NCBI RefSeq assembly: GCF_000165425.1 | Contig: NW_001799633.1 | Span: forward strand, 293,439 to 357,438 | Direction of reading: 5' to 3' | DNA: 64,000 nucleotides | Origin: Paramecium tetraurelia | Lineage: Eukaryota > Ciliophora > Oligohymenophorea > Peniculida > Parameciidae | Shown here: piece after piece, positions 13,001 to 28,000 of the stretch | How the letters are laid out: the number at the start of each line of letters is the position of its first letter | Numbering within the stretch: position 1 is the first letter of the stretch | Translations under genes and position numbers: made by a program | Notes under the pieces: generated by a model | Seen by the model: the letters and a program-made list of their open reading frames with translations, nothing else | Told to the model about the DNA's origin: nothing | The model's database searches: none

Positions 13001-16000
13001 TTCAATTTATACTTTTTTAATAGCCTCAGTGACAGCTTCCTGTTGAGGTTGTTCTTCTTAAACCTTTAATTCACAATTTTTAATTAATTCGTCAATGAAA
13101 ATAAGCATTTCATCAATTGAATCAATATTGAGACATTTCTTTATGACTCCCAATTTAACATTTGAAATCTCTTATTATTCTGCTTTTTCTAAAGTTTCCC
13201 TCATTTTATCATCAATCAAGAAATCGACTTCCTCAATTAATATTTCAACTATTTCTTATAATTTTTCTTCGCTTAAAGGCAGTTGAACTTCTTCTTCAGC
13301 CATAATTTGTGACTTTTCTATTAATTAAACAATAAAATACCTTCAGTCTCTTTTTAATCTTATGGCTCTTCCCAATCCACACCTAATTATTAAATATGAA
13401 TAGTTTTGTCACATTTAAGAATTTTTGCTTTTAATTTTCTTACTTCTAATTCGTTCATGGAATGAATATCAGCATAAGCTTTTTAATCAGCCTTATCAAA
13501 ATGTTTAAACTTTCTCTATAACTCTTTAAACTATCTTGTAATACGCTTGTATTCCTAAGTTAATTCTTTATTTGTTTATTTAAATTTAGTATCAAATTCA
13601 TTATAGTCTTTTATTAGACTTCTCAATCTATTATTTAAATTTTAGTCTTTTCTTTTGAGATCATCATGAGTATGTGTATGCGATATTTATTTTTCCTTTA
13701 AAACTTTAAGATTATAGTCTAACTTTTCAGTATTCAATTGATAAAGTGCTTTCATATCCTCATAACACTTTTCCAAATTTTAGATTTCTGTTTCCATTGA
13801 GATTTTGAGTTCAGCATAGGATTTCAATCCTTAGATTCTTAACTTTTCAATGTCTTTAGTATATTCTTCCTCTTTTCTTTCTCTCTCATCAACAAATGAT
13901 TTTTCCTTTTCAGTTCTTTTGTCAAATAAATTTCTAATTTCAGTTTAATAATTATTCAATAAATTGGCTCTCTAATTTGATTATTATATATTATTATACT
14001 TCTTCTATGTATTCATTTTCAATAGATTCAAGATCTTCATGTATGCATTCTCTTAATTAAAAAAATTGAGATCTCATTTTCTAAATTAATGTTTGAATAT
14101 CAATGGCTTACTCTTTAATCATTTTACCAAAATCATCATCTTTCTTATTCAACTCATCTAGAAATTGTTTAATTAATTCATCTTTTGCATGCATAATCTA
14201 TGCAAATTTATCTTTCTATTGATTTATCAATTTATTAAGTTCTTCGCATTCATCTTTCTCTTATAGATTACACCATTCTTGTTCCAATTCAGCATTTTTA
14301 GAATTGGCTTTTTTGCTTTCATCTTCTATTTTATTTGCCCTTTCAGCCCTTTTGAATTCTTCTTGTGCTCTTGTTTCCTTTTATTTTTGATCATTTTTCT
14401 ATTTGATTGTATATAATTCCTCTTTTTTTGTACGAATCAACATGTCAATATTGCCTCGACTCTTTTAAACTTACTCTGATCCCTTTGCTTATTTTTTAGA
14501 ATCCATCAGTTATATAAATATATTTATATTAATGTCAATTAGATAAAAAATCAATTAAGTATTTCTTAGCTTTCTCCTTGTTTTACATTTCTGCTTTTGA
14601 CTCTCTTATATCCTTTCTGGATTTTTAGCAAAGATTGGTCTTTATGATGGATCTCTTTTAAGACAATCCTTTGCTATAATTGCCAAAATAGGTGGATTAC
14701 TGGATTGAGGAATCTCAACCTAAGTATGGCCCCTTCCAACAGTTCCCAGAATTTATGTAACAGAAAGATTTTCATAAGGCATTTTACCAGTAATAATTTC
14801 CCATAGAATCAAACCAAATGAATACACATCAGATTTCTCAGTATAAGGTTCTCCTCTCATGATTTCAGGGGCCATCCAATGGGGTGTTCCAATCATAATT
14901 TTAGTTTTCTTGCTCTTAATTTTTGAAAGTCCAAAATCACATAATTTTACATTCCAATTTGAATCGATCAACACATTGGATGATTTCAAATCACAATGCA
15001 TTATTTTTCTGCCATGAAGATTATTCATTCCTAAAGTAATGTCTTCAATTATTTAAATAAAGTTAAGATTCTTAGTTTTCCTTTATGAATGTGATCATAC
15101 AAACTCCCATTTTCCATATATCTAAAATTTATATCTTTACTTACTCAGTAATTAAGTAAAAATTATCTTGCTTGATACAAACACCCATATATAGAACTAT
15201 ATTAGGATGTCTCAAATTAGAGATGACTTAAACTTCTTTAAGAAAATCAGCCATTAATTGTTTATGCATTTATTAATCTTTCCTTTGGCAATAAGATTTA
15301 ATTGCCACTCCTTAGCCAAGCCAATTTCCTTTAAAAACAATTCCATAACTCCCCTTTCCAATCTATGGTCCTTGTTTGATTTCTTTATAATTAATCAGCA
15401 ACTTCTCATTAATTCCTAAGTTCTTCAATAAGCTCATTAGTATCTCCTAATGCTTCTAATATAAATTCTTCTCTTTGAACATGTTATGTTTTTTGGGTGA
15501 ATTAGATTGACTAGATTCCAATTACTAATCCTTTGATTCATTAGAACAGCATGAGCTCACATCTGAAAATTCTGAACCAGTAGCATTATTAATATTATAA
15601 TTGCTTACTACCTTATTAGATTCTACATTTAAATTCGATCCCTAATTTCCTTATTTTGGCGAGAAATTTGCAGTCTCTTATTGTTAGTCCTGTTTATCAG
15701 GTGGTATCAATTTATCTTCAGAACCTCCAGATGATCGTTTATTTTTTGATTTCTTTTATTTTAGAACTTCCATCCCTGGACTTTCCAATACTACAGGTTC
15801 AATCTTTTGGATTATAGAATAAAGTTAATCATATTTGATGATTGATCACCTGAGTTTTCACTATCAGCCCTGTGGATTGACCCTTCCATTTTTTTGATAT
15901 AATATTTCTTATGTATATTTATTTGCTAAGTATGAGATTTCTATGTGCTGAGATGTCAATGCCCAATTCATCTTTTAATTCAACATCTGTTAGATCATGT

Positions 16001-19000
16001 AAAATCTCTCCTATCATGTGATTTTTAATAAACTTCTCTTAGTATTGAGATAATCCTAAATAATCTAACCAAGTACAAACCTCATCTATATTCCATTCCT
16101 ACACTATTAAATTAAAATATAATATAAAATTTATATACTTTTCTTTTTTCCTTTCAGAGTAACTATCTCATTCAATGCTGATAAGGTTTCCTGCTAAATC
16201 TAGTGAGTTTCATTTAGTTTATTATTGGGTAATGATTGAAGATATAATTTATTATTATCTATCACTAAAAACGCAGAAAACACATTTTCAAAATCGCAAG
16301 GAACTTAATCAACTGTATTTTACTCTTTTAATTTATCATTATCATATAATTAATAACTCAGCTATCTCGTGATTGCATTGTAAAAATATCCAGAACCCTG
16401 CTTCTTATTGTCTTGGAATTCACCTACATAGTTACTTATATAGAATTACCTGAGTAAATTGAGTTATCTGCATAATAGATTGTACCTTGTCCATGTTTAC
16501 AATTGTTGAGCCAGTTTCCTACATATCTATCGCCATAAAGTCCGAAATGTTGTCCATATCCATTTTTCTTGTTACGCTACCATTAACCAATGTACAATTC
16601 TCCACTACTGTAAAAATATTTTCCAGTTCCATGTTTTTGATTGGAATGCCATTCCCCTTCATATCGATTACCATTAGCAAACTTATAAACTCCTTTGCCA
16701 TGCTTCGTGTTGTCTTTCATCTCCCCTTTACAAATTAATAATTGCAAATACAAGATATTCATCCTTATTTGAGTAAACAATATGATGTTCATTATTATTT
16801 GCTTGTCTTTTAAAATAACCAAACAATCTCATTTCTTAATATATAATCATCATCAATCTTCTAGTATGAATTCATATATAAATATTCACTCATATATCTT
16901 TTTATACAAATTTATTTCTAATATCTCTCATTATTATTAAATAAGTTTAAATTGCATCGTATATTTTTATTGAATCCTCCCTAAAACCATATTCTACTCA
17001 AGTATTCTACTTCATTGAATTCTAAAAAAAAACTCAAATTGATATATTATATCATTTGTAACATTGAACTTCTAATCTTTAATTTTCATTTTATTAAAAT
17101 ATTTAACAAATATATTAAGCATGAATAATATTAAAGAACTGAATCAATTTATGCTAGATTATGAACTCAAACCTTCACAAAAACTAATCAAATACCTTGT
17201 AATCATTGGAATTTCAGCTATGAAAAGCAAAACCTAAGACATTTCCATTGAAACCATAAAACTAATTGCAAGTTATAATTTCAAATTTTCAATATTGTTT
17301 AGGTTCTTGTAAACAACAAAAACTACGAGATGGGATGGCAGAACTCAAAGAAAAAGTCAATAATATTTAATAATCTTTATCACCAAAAAGCTCAAACTTA
17401 AAATTTTCTGAAAATAAATCAATTTCGAAATACAAAGATCAATTAATGGAATCACAATTTTCACCTATTCTTAAGAGAAAGGATGATGCATAGAATAGAA
17501 CTAAAAAGAATCAAATAAAATAAGATATTGATTGCAATCTTAAATCTTTGAATTAGGATAAAAAAGAAAACAACCCACTAAACAATCAATTTTAAAACTA
17601 ATCCAAATTAAATTAACAAACTTAATAATCCAGCGATTATTTTATTTAAAAAAAGGTTAGCCTTGAACAAATCGCAAATCATTTTCTTAGTTCCCCATTG
17701 GTAAAGAATCCAATGTCAGCCAGGAATATTGCATAACAAGAAAGTGAACTTAAATGTAATTATTCATTATTATTATTTAATAGTTTTTTTTAGAATTCAT
17801 GGAAATTGATTGAGATTTTGTGATTTAACATATTATTTATATGCCCTGAGTAATATTCTATTTTCCAAACGTTCTGTTATAGTAATATCAATATATAATA
17901 ATAATTGATTAACGTATAAACTAATTTTCTTTTCATTAAGCACATTCTATTTTATGTAATTAAATAATTCCGATTTTAAAAAAAATTCCTTTTACAGAGA
18001 CATATTTTATAGTATATAAAGGATTTTCTTCCAAGTGATCTTCAAACAAAATATACTATTTTAACATTAAAATAATAGCTTTAATTTAATAACATATTCT
18101 ATCATAAGACAATCATTAGAAAAATTAAAGTTTGATATCTAAACCTAAGTATTTAAGACTTTAGTATTAAATAATATAAAAGAGAGAATTGTTTAAAATT
18201 TGCCTTTTTGTAAGAAATTAAAATAATGAACTTGTTTTTTAAAACAATCTCAATCTAAAATATTAAATTGAATATTAGTATTTACTCTAGATATATGGTA
18301 TAATCTACAAAATGCACTAACTTTGATATATAGGTTGGTATTCATAACTTTAATATAATTAAATTAAATTTTAATATTCAAATATTATGTAGAATCCTAA
18401 AGCTCAAGAAATAAAATAACAAAGTTGTTTTGATTATATTTTTGATTCGTGGATTTAAGTGAAGGAATAACCGAAAATTAAATATTCTTAATAAACATAA
18501 CTAACTGTGTTGAGTCAAAGATAGAAAAAATTTAAATGCACCAATAAGTTAAACTAGAATAATGACTACATAATTAAAGTTAAATCTCAAATTGATAAAA
18601 AAGAATAAGATGTATCTCTGAATTCTTTTCGAATTCATCTTGATGAATTTAAATAGAAAGAAGAATAAGTATTAATTTTATTTATAACGAGAGTTTTCTT
18701 AAACAACCAATAATTAAACCTAAGTACAGGTCTCATTCAGTCTCCAAGAATTATAATGAAGACTATCAAGTAAAACATGTAAGTGTTGCCAACTGCTCAA
18801 CAATGATTTCTTCAAATGCTAAAAGTAGTCTACAAAATTCATTGAATTTCTCTTAAAACTGTAAATTAATTTTTCCAAAAATTAAATAATAATACTCTCC
18901 AAAAATGAGGATAAAATAATTTAGAATTTTGTGCAAAGTTATTGGAAAATTAGTTGTACTATTTCTTAAAAACTTGGCTAAAACAAGCTTATAAAGAATA

Positions 19001-22000
19001 GGCAATATTCAAAAATTATAATATGTATTAAATCTTAAGAAAATCTTCAAATTCGATAGAAAAATAAAAGAATCATTATCAAAATCTTTTAGAGAATGGG
19101 TCGATCCCTCACTTAAAAAAATATAATATTATCTTCAAAACACATTGGTCTAGAAAAATGATGATAATTTATTAGACTTATAAAAATAGAAAGATTAAGA
19201 ATAAATTTTGAATTTAAATTTCGCAAAATTTCTGTTTCAAAATTTAGAACTAATCACTAGAAAAGGAAAAATTCCAAAAGAAATAGTAAGTGCTATGTCA
19301 AAATCATTATATAAAGAAAATAATTAATATGTATCGTCGTTTGTAGCTTAAAGAACTAAATTTCTAAAAAAGTCTTTCAGCATTTTAGAAGCCTAGTTAA
19401 TATGCTGTGAATATATTTTATTTAATGCAGTCATTATCCAATTATTTGAGTTAGCAAATAATTTGAAATATCAATCATTCAATCATAATCTTAAATGTAA
19501 AATTTAAATATTAATGTTAACTACCATAATTAATTAATTCTACATAGAAGCCTTTAAAAATATGCCAATAATTAATTTCGATATCAAAAAAGAGTAGTTA
19601 TACACAAGAATGTTATATGTCACGACTGATTAAGAGTAGCATCTCAAATTGGTAGATACAAAGGAAGTTAATCATTCAGAAACTCTAATTTTAGGATTAT
19701 AACATTAAGAATATATTAAAGGTTTATTCTAATAAAAGGAAAAACAGAAATAAAAATTGTAATTAATTTTCAACAAATTTATTCATAACCTAAGCTCTTA
19801 AATAGATATATCTGAATGATCTAATATTTTTTCATCTCGTAAATATTCTAAATTAATTTTATGTTCTTATATTGTTGAAATTAATAAATTGACTTAAATA
19901 TAAGATTTATAATTATAGAAGATTTATCCAAAATTAAGATAATTCTGAGAATGCTAAAGGCTGATTGTTTTTGATAACAGGAGCGATCTTTTAAACCCAA
20001 ATATTTTGAATAATAGCCAATAAATGCCAGAACTTACAAGGATCCTTTAAATGAATAAATAGGCAATAAATCGAAATTTTATATATTAGCCGCTTGACAA
20101 ATCAAATAAATGAGAATTCTATCAAATCAAATAATAATGGGATTAGTTAAAGCTTAGGTACCTTAAGAAAGTCAGAATTAAGAGAAATACCCTTAAAATT
20201 TATCGAATTAACTGTAAAAAACTTAAAATTGCTCTTTTAGATGAAAATGCAGAGAATTTACCTTCTATTCTAAGTATGGCAAATGGGATTATAGCAGTTT
20301 AATTGATCAATCAACTTAATAAATCACAAGATATATTTTGAATGAAAATTGCAAGAATAATTTAAATTAATTTTAAAATGATACAGAAAATTTAGAGAAG
20401 GAGGCAGTATTTATTTCACATCATTTATTATTTAAAATATGTATTGTATTTATAAATATTAAATCTTCAAAACTTTAATCCTATTTAAATTATGGAGTTT
20501 TAACTCTATTACAATGAACATTCTATGGAAACTGATTATAAAGTTAATACTTAGGATTTGTTTGACATTTATTTATGCAACAATTCAAAAATTAGAAAAG
20601 ACTAGGGGCTAATCTTATTTAAGAGCTAAAAGGATAACACTAATATTTTTTAGAAATTTGGATTAATCAAAATTAATTTATTAAAGTCAAAAATGAATAC
20701 TTAAGGAATCAATCTAAAAGGTGAAAGTTCTAATACAATTATTATCAGACAACCAACCATTTATTAAGATAGTATTTATATATATTTTTATTTCTAGATA
20801 TTTATTTATCGAATAAATGTTGTGTATTTGATTGATTAATGTATGATAAATAATGTAAGGATGGAATGCTTTTGATATATATTCAAGAACAAGAGGATAT
20901 TGGATTGCCTTATTTGGAATTTGATTTTATTTTGATGTGACAACCTGATATAAATTTATTTAAAATTATTTAAGAGGGAATGTCACAACCTAGTATGTCA
21001 TTCTTTCAAACTCGTTAAAGGGCTATCTACTCGGAAGTGATTAATCCTGAAAACTCGGTAATGTACTAAGTAATGTTGCAATATTATAACAGGACTTGTC
21101 ATATCTACCAGATATAACTTTAAATACGACTATGAAATAAAAGGTTCCTAAGGCTTATTCACTAAAGAAAACTACGAATACATCGAGACTATCTGGGGCT
21201 CATTCAATTTAGAAGAGTAATAGAATCAATAATTAGTTAAGTTTCTGAGGAATTGGTGGTGGAGCCAAAAGTGCTTGAACCATATGAGCCGATTGGAGAT
21301 AACATTCCAAGAAAAGTAGCAATCAACAGAAAACAGAAGCTTTATGCATCATTTAATATACTGCAGTTATTAGATTAAGAAGTATAATCATCAATTTGAA
21401 ATTTATAGGGTATTGACTTAAATATGACAAATCCATAAGTACAGTGGTTACCACTTGAACTATTTGATGATAATTCTAATGACGATTATCCAAATGAGGA
21501 TTGGATTAAAAGAAGAGTGGATGAGGAAGGCAGAAACAGAAAACTATATGCGACTTGTTTGTTGAAGGAAGATGGTATTTATGAAGCAAGAAGATGTGAA
21601 ATAATAGAATATAAAGATGGCTTATTTAGTGGGAAATTAAAGGAAAAAGATGGAAGAGATTTTAAAGCTCATAGATTATATATTTGTTTTGATGCTGAAG
21701 ATCCTCGTAAATTTGTTAAAAGGTTGGGAACAGCATTGAAAAATAGAGAACTTGCTGACAGCAGAGTCAGATATAATTACTTTATTGATGGGATGCCAAT
21801 CCAAGATTTAAGTGAATTGGATACAGAACAAAAACGAAGATTAGAATAATTGGCAAAGACAAAGAAATTAGAAAATTTAGATACCACAGCTTTGATTGCA
21901 GAAGTTAATTATGATTATATGAGGACAATGAATAAAATCATTTTTGATAGATATTTAGAGTATGAAGATGAAGAATTAAATTTATAAATAGATGAAGATA

Positions 22001-25000
22001 CATCTAAATAAGTACCTTATTATGGGATGTTCCCAGTGAGTAAGGAGAAATAATTGGAGATGTATAACCCAAGGGAAATCACTTAGATTGATCCTAAGAA
22101 TTTCAGAGAAACTTTCAAGGATTTTTGTTTCAGCACTCTCTTTATTAAAACTGAAGTGATTAGAGCATTATAAGAGATCAGATATGAATGCAATAAGATG
22201 TAAGAATTTGAGATCTTCAATTTTCAAATAGACAAGGTGATGGTTTTGGAAGAATTTAAACATGTGCAAGAGAGTTCAATCTCATAAATGCTTTATTCTT
22301 TAAGAGGGTCTTGGATTTAGGATTTATTAAAAATCATGAAGACTTACTTTTCAGGAGTTGGCAAAGGATGGTTTAACATGAAGGAATCAAATAAGATCAC
22401 TTATGATTTTGGTAAATTGAAAAGATTCTTAAATGTTGTAAGATTGATGATGTAGGATACTGTATAGAGTTTGGTAGAAAACAATTATAAAAGATTTGTT
22501 AATTATTTGAAATCGTTCATTCCTGATGAGGTCAATGTAGATGATCCATCCAATATCATCAACAAATATAAAGTAGTTGGAGTCAAACCAATATTTACTA
22601 TTGATATGATTAAAACTAACGATGATAAAGAATTTCTTTATTCAACATCTCCCATGAATTTTGTGAATATGATCATCCATTTATTTGACAAGACTCTTGA
22701 TGAAATTACAAAAGTACCTGATTTGGAACCTAAATTACTTACTGATCTTTATAAATAGAAAACAGATTCTTTCATTAAAACTCCAGTGAAACCAAAAGAA
22801 AGACCCTAGACTCCAAATCCAAATGAAAGACCAAAGAAGTATCCAGATGAAAATAAGTGGATCTGGTTGTTGATTGAACACATCAGAGAAGAATTGATTA
22901 GAGGAATCAAACCCTTGGAGGACTATCTAAAAATATTTGAGAAATTCAAACCCATTTTGTAGATGAATCCTGATGATGAGATTAGAAGAATTGAAATGGA
23001 TGATAATCCTTGGGAAATAGATTAACTTAAAGAAGAAATATTCAAATACAATAAAATGGAAGAAGAACTCAAGACTTAAATTCCTGATATTGTAGAGGTT
23101 TCAATATTTTAAGTTTAATGTAGAGAAATTAAAATGTATCTATGTGAGAAATACTCCATGATTAGCAAATTATTGATTGATATGATAGCAAGGAGAGCAA
23201 GAAAGAAGACAATGGAAATCTTCTAAGATTATTAGAGAATATAGAGTAAAATTAAAGAGAGCCCTAATAACATCGAGAAATTAACAGATATCAAAGAGTT
23301 TATGCAGAATTTACCGAATGAAGTTGACAAATTGAAAATTGAAACTTAGAAATGCTTTGATATTTATAAAATATTAGACGAATTTAGTTATAGAGGATTT
23401 TAAAAAGAAGATTTGGATAGAAAATGGTATGTATTTGGATGTCCTAAAGATACTTTTGATTTGGTTGCTAAAAGACAAAAGGATATGGAAAAAGAGAAAG
23501 TTAAATTTTAGGATGAAATGAAAGTTTCACAAGAAGAGTTTAAAGAAAGTATTGATAATTTGGAAAGAACCATCTAAAATTTCAGTTAGCATTAAGCTCT
23601 AAAGAATCATGCTGAAATTGCATAAACTGCTTAAGATGTTAATAAATACTTAGCAGAATTTTAAGACTAAGCTCGTAAGTATAATTCTAGAGAGGCCTTG
23701 TTTGATTAGGAATAAACTGATTACAATAAAATTACTATGCTCTAAAGAGAGTTTCAACCCTACAGCAATTTATGGATAACTACTAATTAATGGTTTACTA
23801 ATCAAGAATCTTGGTTTAAGGATGAATTACCTACAATTGATGCTGTTGCTGCTGAAAAATGGGTTGAAGAGGCAATCAGAATATTAATTGGATCTTGCAG
23901 GTAATTCAAAGATAAAGATCTCCAAGGTGTACTAAAAATTGCTACTTCAATTAAGCAACAGATTGAGGAGTTTAAACCAAAGGTTCCATTATTGGTTGCA
24001 CTTCGTAAACAAGGAATGAAGGAGAGACACTGGTTAGAATTGAAAAACAGAATTGGATTTGTTAAACCTTAACCAGAAAGTGAATTCACTTTTACAAAGG
24101 TATTAGAAATGGGGCTAATGTAAAATGTTGACGTTTGTGTTGAAGTTGGAGAAAAGGCATAAAAAGAATATATGATTGAAACAATGTTAGATCAAATGGA
24201 GACTATATGGGAAGGAATCAACTTTTAATTGTTGCCTTACAAATCAATTACATTTATTATTAGAGGTTATGATGAGATTCAATAAGTGCTTGATGAACAT
24301 ATTGTCAACACTTAAGCGATGTCTTTCTCACCTTTCAAAGGTCCATTTGAAGATAGAATCAATAATTGGAATACAACTCTTAAAATGACCTCAGATGTTC
24401 TAGAAGAATGGTGTAAATGTCAAGCCTAATGGATGTATCTATAACCTATTTTTGACTCACCAGATATTGCAAAATAATTACCTGCAGAAACTAAGAAATT
24501 CAAAACTGTAGATTAAACTTGGAAGCATACGATGACATAAGCTAAAACTTATGCTCAAGTCTTGAGAGTTTGCACTTAAGAGGGTTTATTGGAGAGATTG
24601 CAGGAGGCTAATAAGAATTTAGAAATAATTTAAAAGGAACTTAACAATTATTTGGAAAAGAAAAGAGAAAAATTTGCAAGATTCTATTTTCTTTCAAATG
24701 ATGATTTACTAGAAATCTTATCACAAACTAAAGAACCAACAGCAGTCTAACCACATTTAAGAAAAGTATTTGAAAACATCAATTCAATTGAATTTGATGA
24801 TGCAAAAAAGATTCATGCAATGTATTCAGCTGAAGGTGAAAAAGTAGGTTTCGTTAAGCTTTTAGATCCAAATAAAAAAAATGTGGAAGATTGGATGGGA
24901 GAAGTGGAAGATATGATGAAATCAAGTGTGAGATAAGCATTAGTAAATAGTGTTTCTGATTATTAAGTGAAACTTAGACATGAGTGGGTTTAATTACATC

Positions 25001-28000
25001 CTGGATAGTGTGTTTTGAATGGCTCTCAAATTCTATGGACGAAAGAAGTGGAATAAGCTATAAAAAGTAATAGTGTTATGGAATATTGGGAGAAAACATT
25101 GAAAGCCTAGATCAATAAATTAGTTGAATTAGTAAGAACCAAATTAACAAAGTAACAGCAAACTACTATAAATGCATTAATTGTTATTGATGTTCATGCA
25201 AAGGATGTTGTGGAGAAATTATTTAAAGAAAATGTTACTGACGTCAGTGCTTTTGAATGGATTAGTTAGTTACGTTATTATTGGGAAAATGATGATTGTT
25301 TTGTTAAGTGTGTTTAAACAAATTTCCCATATGGTTATGAGTATTTAGGAAACACTCTCAGATTAGTGATTACTCCTTTAACAGATAAGTGCTATATGAC
25401 TTTGATGGGTGCCCTAAAATTAAATCTAGGAGGTGCTCCTGCAGGACCAGCAGGTACTGGAAAAACAGAGTCAACGAAAGATTTAGCAAAAGCATTAGCT
25501 AAATAATGTGTAGTGTTTAATTGTTCTGATTCTATGGATTATTTGATGGTAGGTAAGTTCTTTAAGGGTTTAGCAAGTGCAGGTGCATGGTGTTGTTTTG
25601 ATGAGTTTAATAGAATTAACATTGAGGTGCTATCTGTGATTGCATAATAATTATTGGTGTTATTTGGAGAGAAGGCAAAAGGAACTCCATAAATAGAATT
25701 CGAAGGATCAATTATTAAAATCTAAGCCACTTTCTCAGTGTTTATTACAATGAATCCTGGTTATGCTGGTAGAACTGAATTGCCTGATAATTTAAAAGCT
25801 TTGTTTAGAGGTGTAGCTATGATGGTTCCAGATTATGCTTTGATTGGAGAAATTATGTTCTATTCATTTGGATTTGAACTCGGAAGAGAATTAGCTAAGA
25901 AGATGGTTGCAACATTTAAATTGAGTTCAGAATAATTAAGTTCTTAAGACCATTATGATTATGGAATGAGAGCTGTTAGATCAGTTATTAACGCTGCTGG
26001 TATTTTGAAATAACAAAATCCAACTATGGATGAGGAGTAACTACTATTAAGAGCATTGAGAGATGTTAATGTTCCTAAATTTTTGAAGGATGATCTCCCT
26101 TTGTTTGAGAATATTATCAATGACTTATTCCCTGGAGTTGAGAAGCCAGTGTATTCTTATGGCGATTTATTGGAGGACTTAAACATCTGTTGTTAATAAC
26201 AGAATCTATAAAATGTAAAGGTGTTTATTGATAAATGCTTATAATTATATGACACAATCTAAGTGAGACACGGATTGATGTTAGTAGGTCCAACTGGAGG
26301 TGGCAAAACATCTACAATTACAACTTTACAAAAAGCTATGTCATGTAAATTGAAGGTACATACTCATATCTTAAATCCAAAATCTATTACAATGGGTTAA
26401 TTGTATGGACAATTTAATGAATAAACTCATGAATGGACAGATGGTGTCTTAGCTTATATAGTGAGAGAAACTGTAAAAGATGAATCAGGTGAAAAACATT
26501 GGGTTATTTTTGATGGACCTGTGGATGCCTTGTGGATTGAATCAATGAATACAGTACTGGATGACAATAAGAAATTATGCTTAAACTCTGGATAGATCTT
26601 AACATTAACTCCATACATGACGATGATGTTTGAAGTAGAAGATTTGGCAGTGGCATCTCCAAGCTACAGTTAGTAGATGTGGTATGGTTTATATGGAACC
26701 TGAGGCTTTAGGATATCAAGTACTAATTGACTCTTGGATCAATAGATTACCTGAAACTATCTTAGTTAAAAGTAAAATAATAAAGAACAAACTAGTTAAC
26801 TGCTTTAAATAATATCTTGATCCAACTATTGAGCTCTTAAGAAAATCAATAATAGAGATAGTTACAACTTCCAATAATAATTTAGTGCAATCTTTAATGA
26901 GAATTCTTGATTGCTATTTGGCCTAATATGTAGACACAGAATTAAAAAAGATAATGGTGGAGGAAATGGAATAATTGGAAGCTGCCTTAGAGAAGTTATT
27001 CTTCTTTTCGCTCACTTGGTCAATTGGTGCAACTGGAAACAATAGATAAGGATTTAATGACACTTTAAAATCTTTGGCCAAATTTGATAAACCAGAGGAC
27101 TTCTATGAGGTTTATCTTGATATTTCAACAAATACATTCATTGCCTGGAATCAAATGTATCAGAACTTTAGTATTGATTCTAAATTGGCTTACCATGAAA
27201 TCATGATTCCAACTGCAGATTCAACTAGAAACATGTACTTATTGAAATTGCTTTTGTCAAATAACAAGAATGTTCTGAATCCTGGACCTACAGGAACTGG
27301 AAAGACATAGAATATCTTTAGTCTTCTCACTACAGGAATGGGTGATGATTTCTTATATATAGCCCTTACTTTTAGTGCATAAACATCAGCCAATCAAACA
27401 TAGGATACAATAGATTCAAAATTAGAGAAAAGAAGAAAAGGGGTCTTTGGTCCTCCAATCAGATAGAGAATGATTATCTTTGTAGATGATTTAAACATGC
27501 CAAAGAAAGAATAATATGGCGCATAGCCACCATTGGAATTACTTAGATAATATTTGGATTACAAAGGTTGGTATAATAGAAAAGAACTATCCTTTATGAA
27601 AATTGAAGATGTTATTATCCTTGCTGCTATGGGTCCTCCTGGAGGTGGTCGTACGTTTATTAGTAATAGAATAGTCAGACATTGTAATGTGATAGCATAT
27701 AATGAACTTAGCAATAATTACATTTCTGAGATTTTCAGTTCTCTGATTACTTTCTTCTTAAAAAGATTCAATGAACCTATTAAGAATTGCATTCCAACTT
27801 TAGTTTAGAGTGTGTTAATATTCTATTAATAAGTAAGATCAACAATGTTGCCAACTCCTGCTAAATCTCATTATACCTTCAATCTCAGAGATATTTGGAG
27901 AGTGTTCCAAGGAATAAGTTCAGCTGCCCCAAAGTCAACTCCAGATGTAGTGGCATTAGTTAAGATATGGTATCATGAGAATTTAAGAGTATTTCACGAT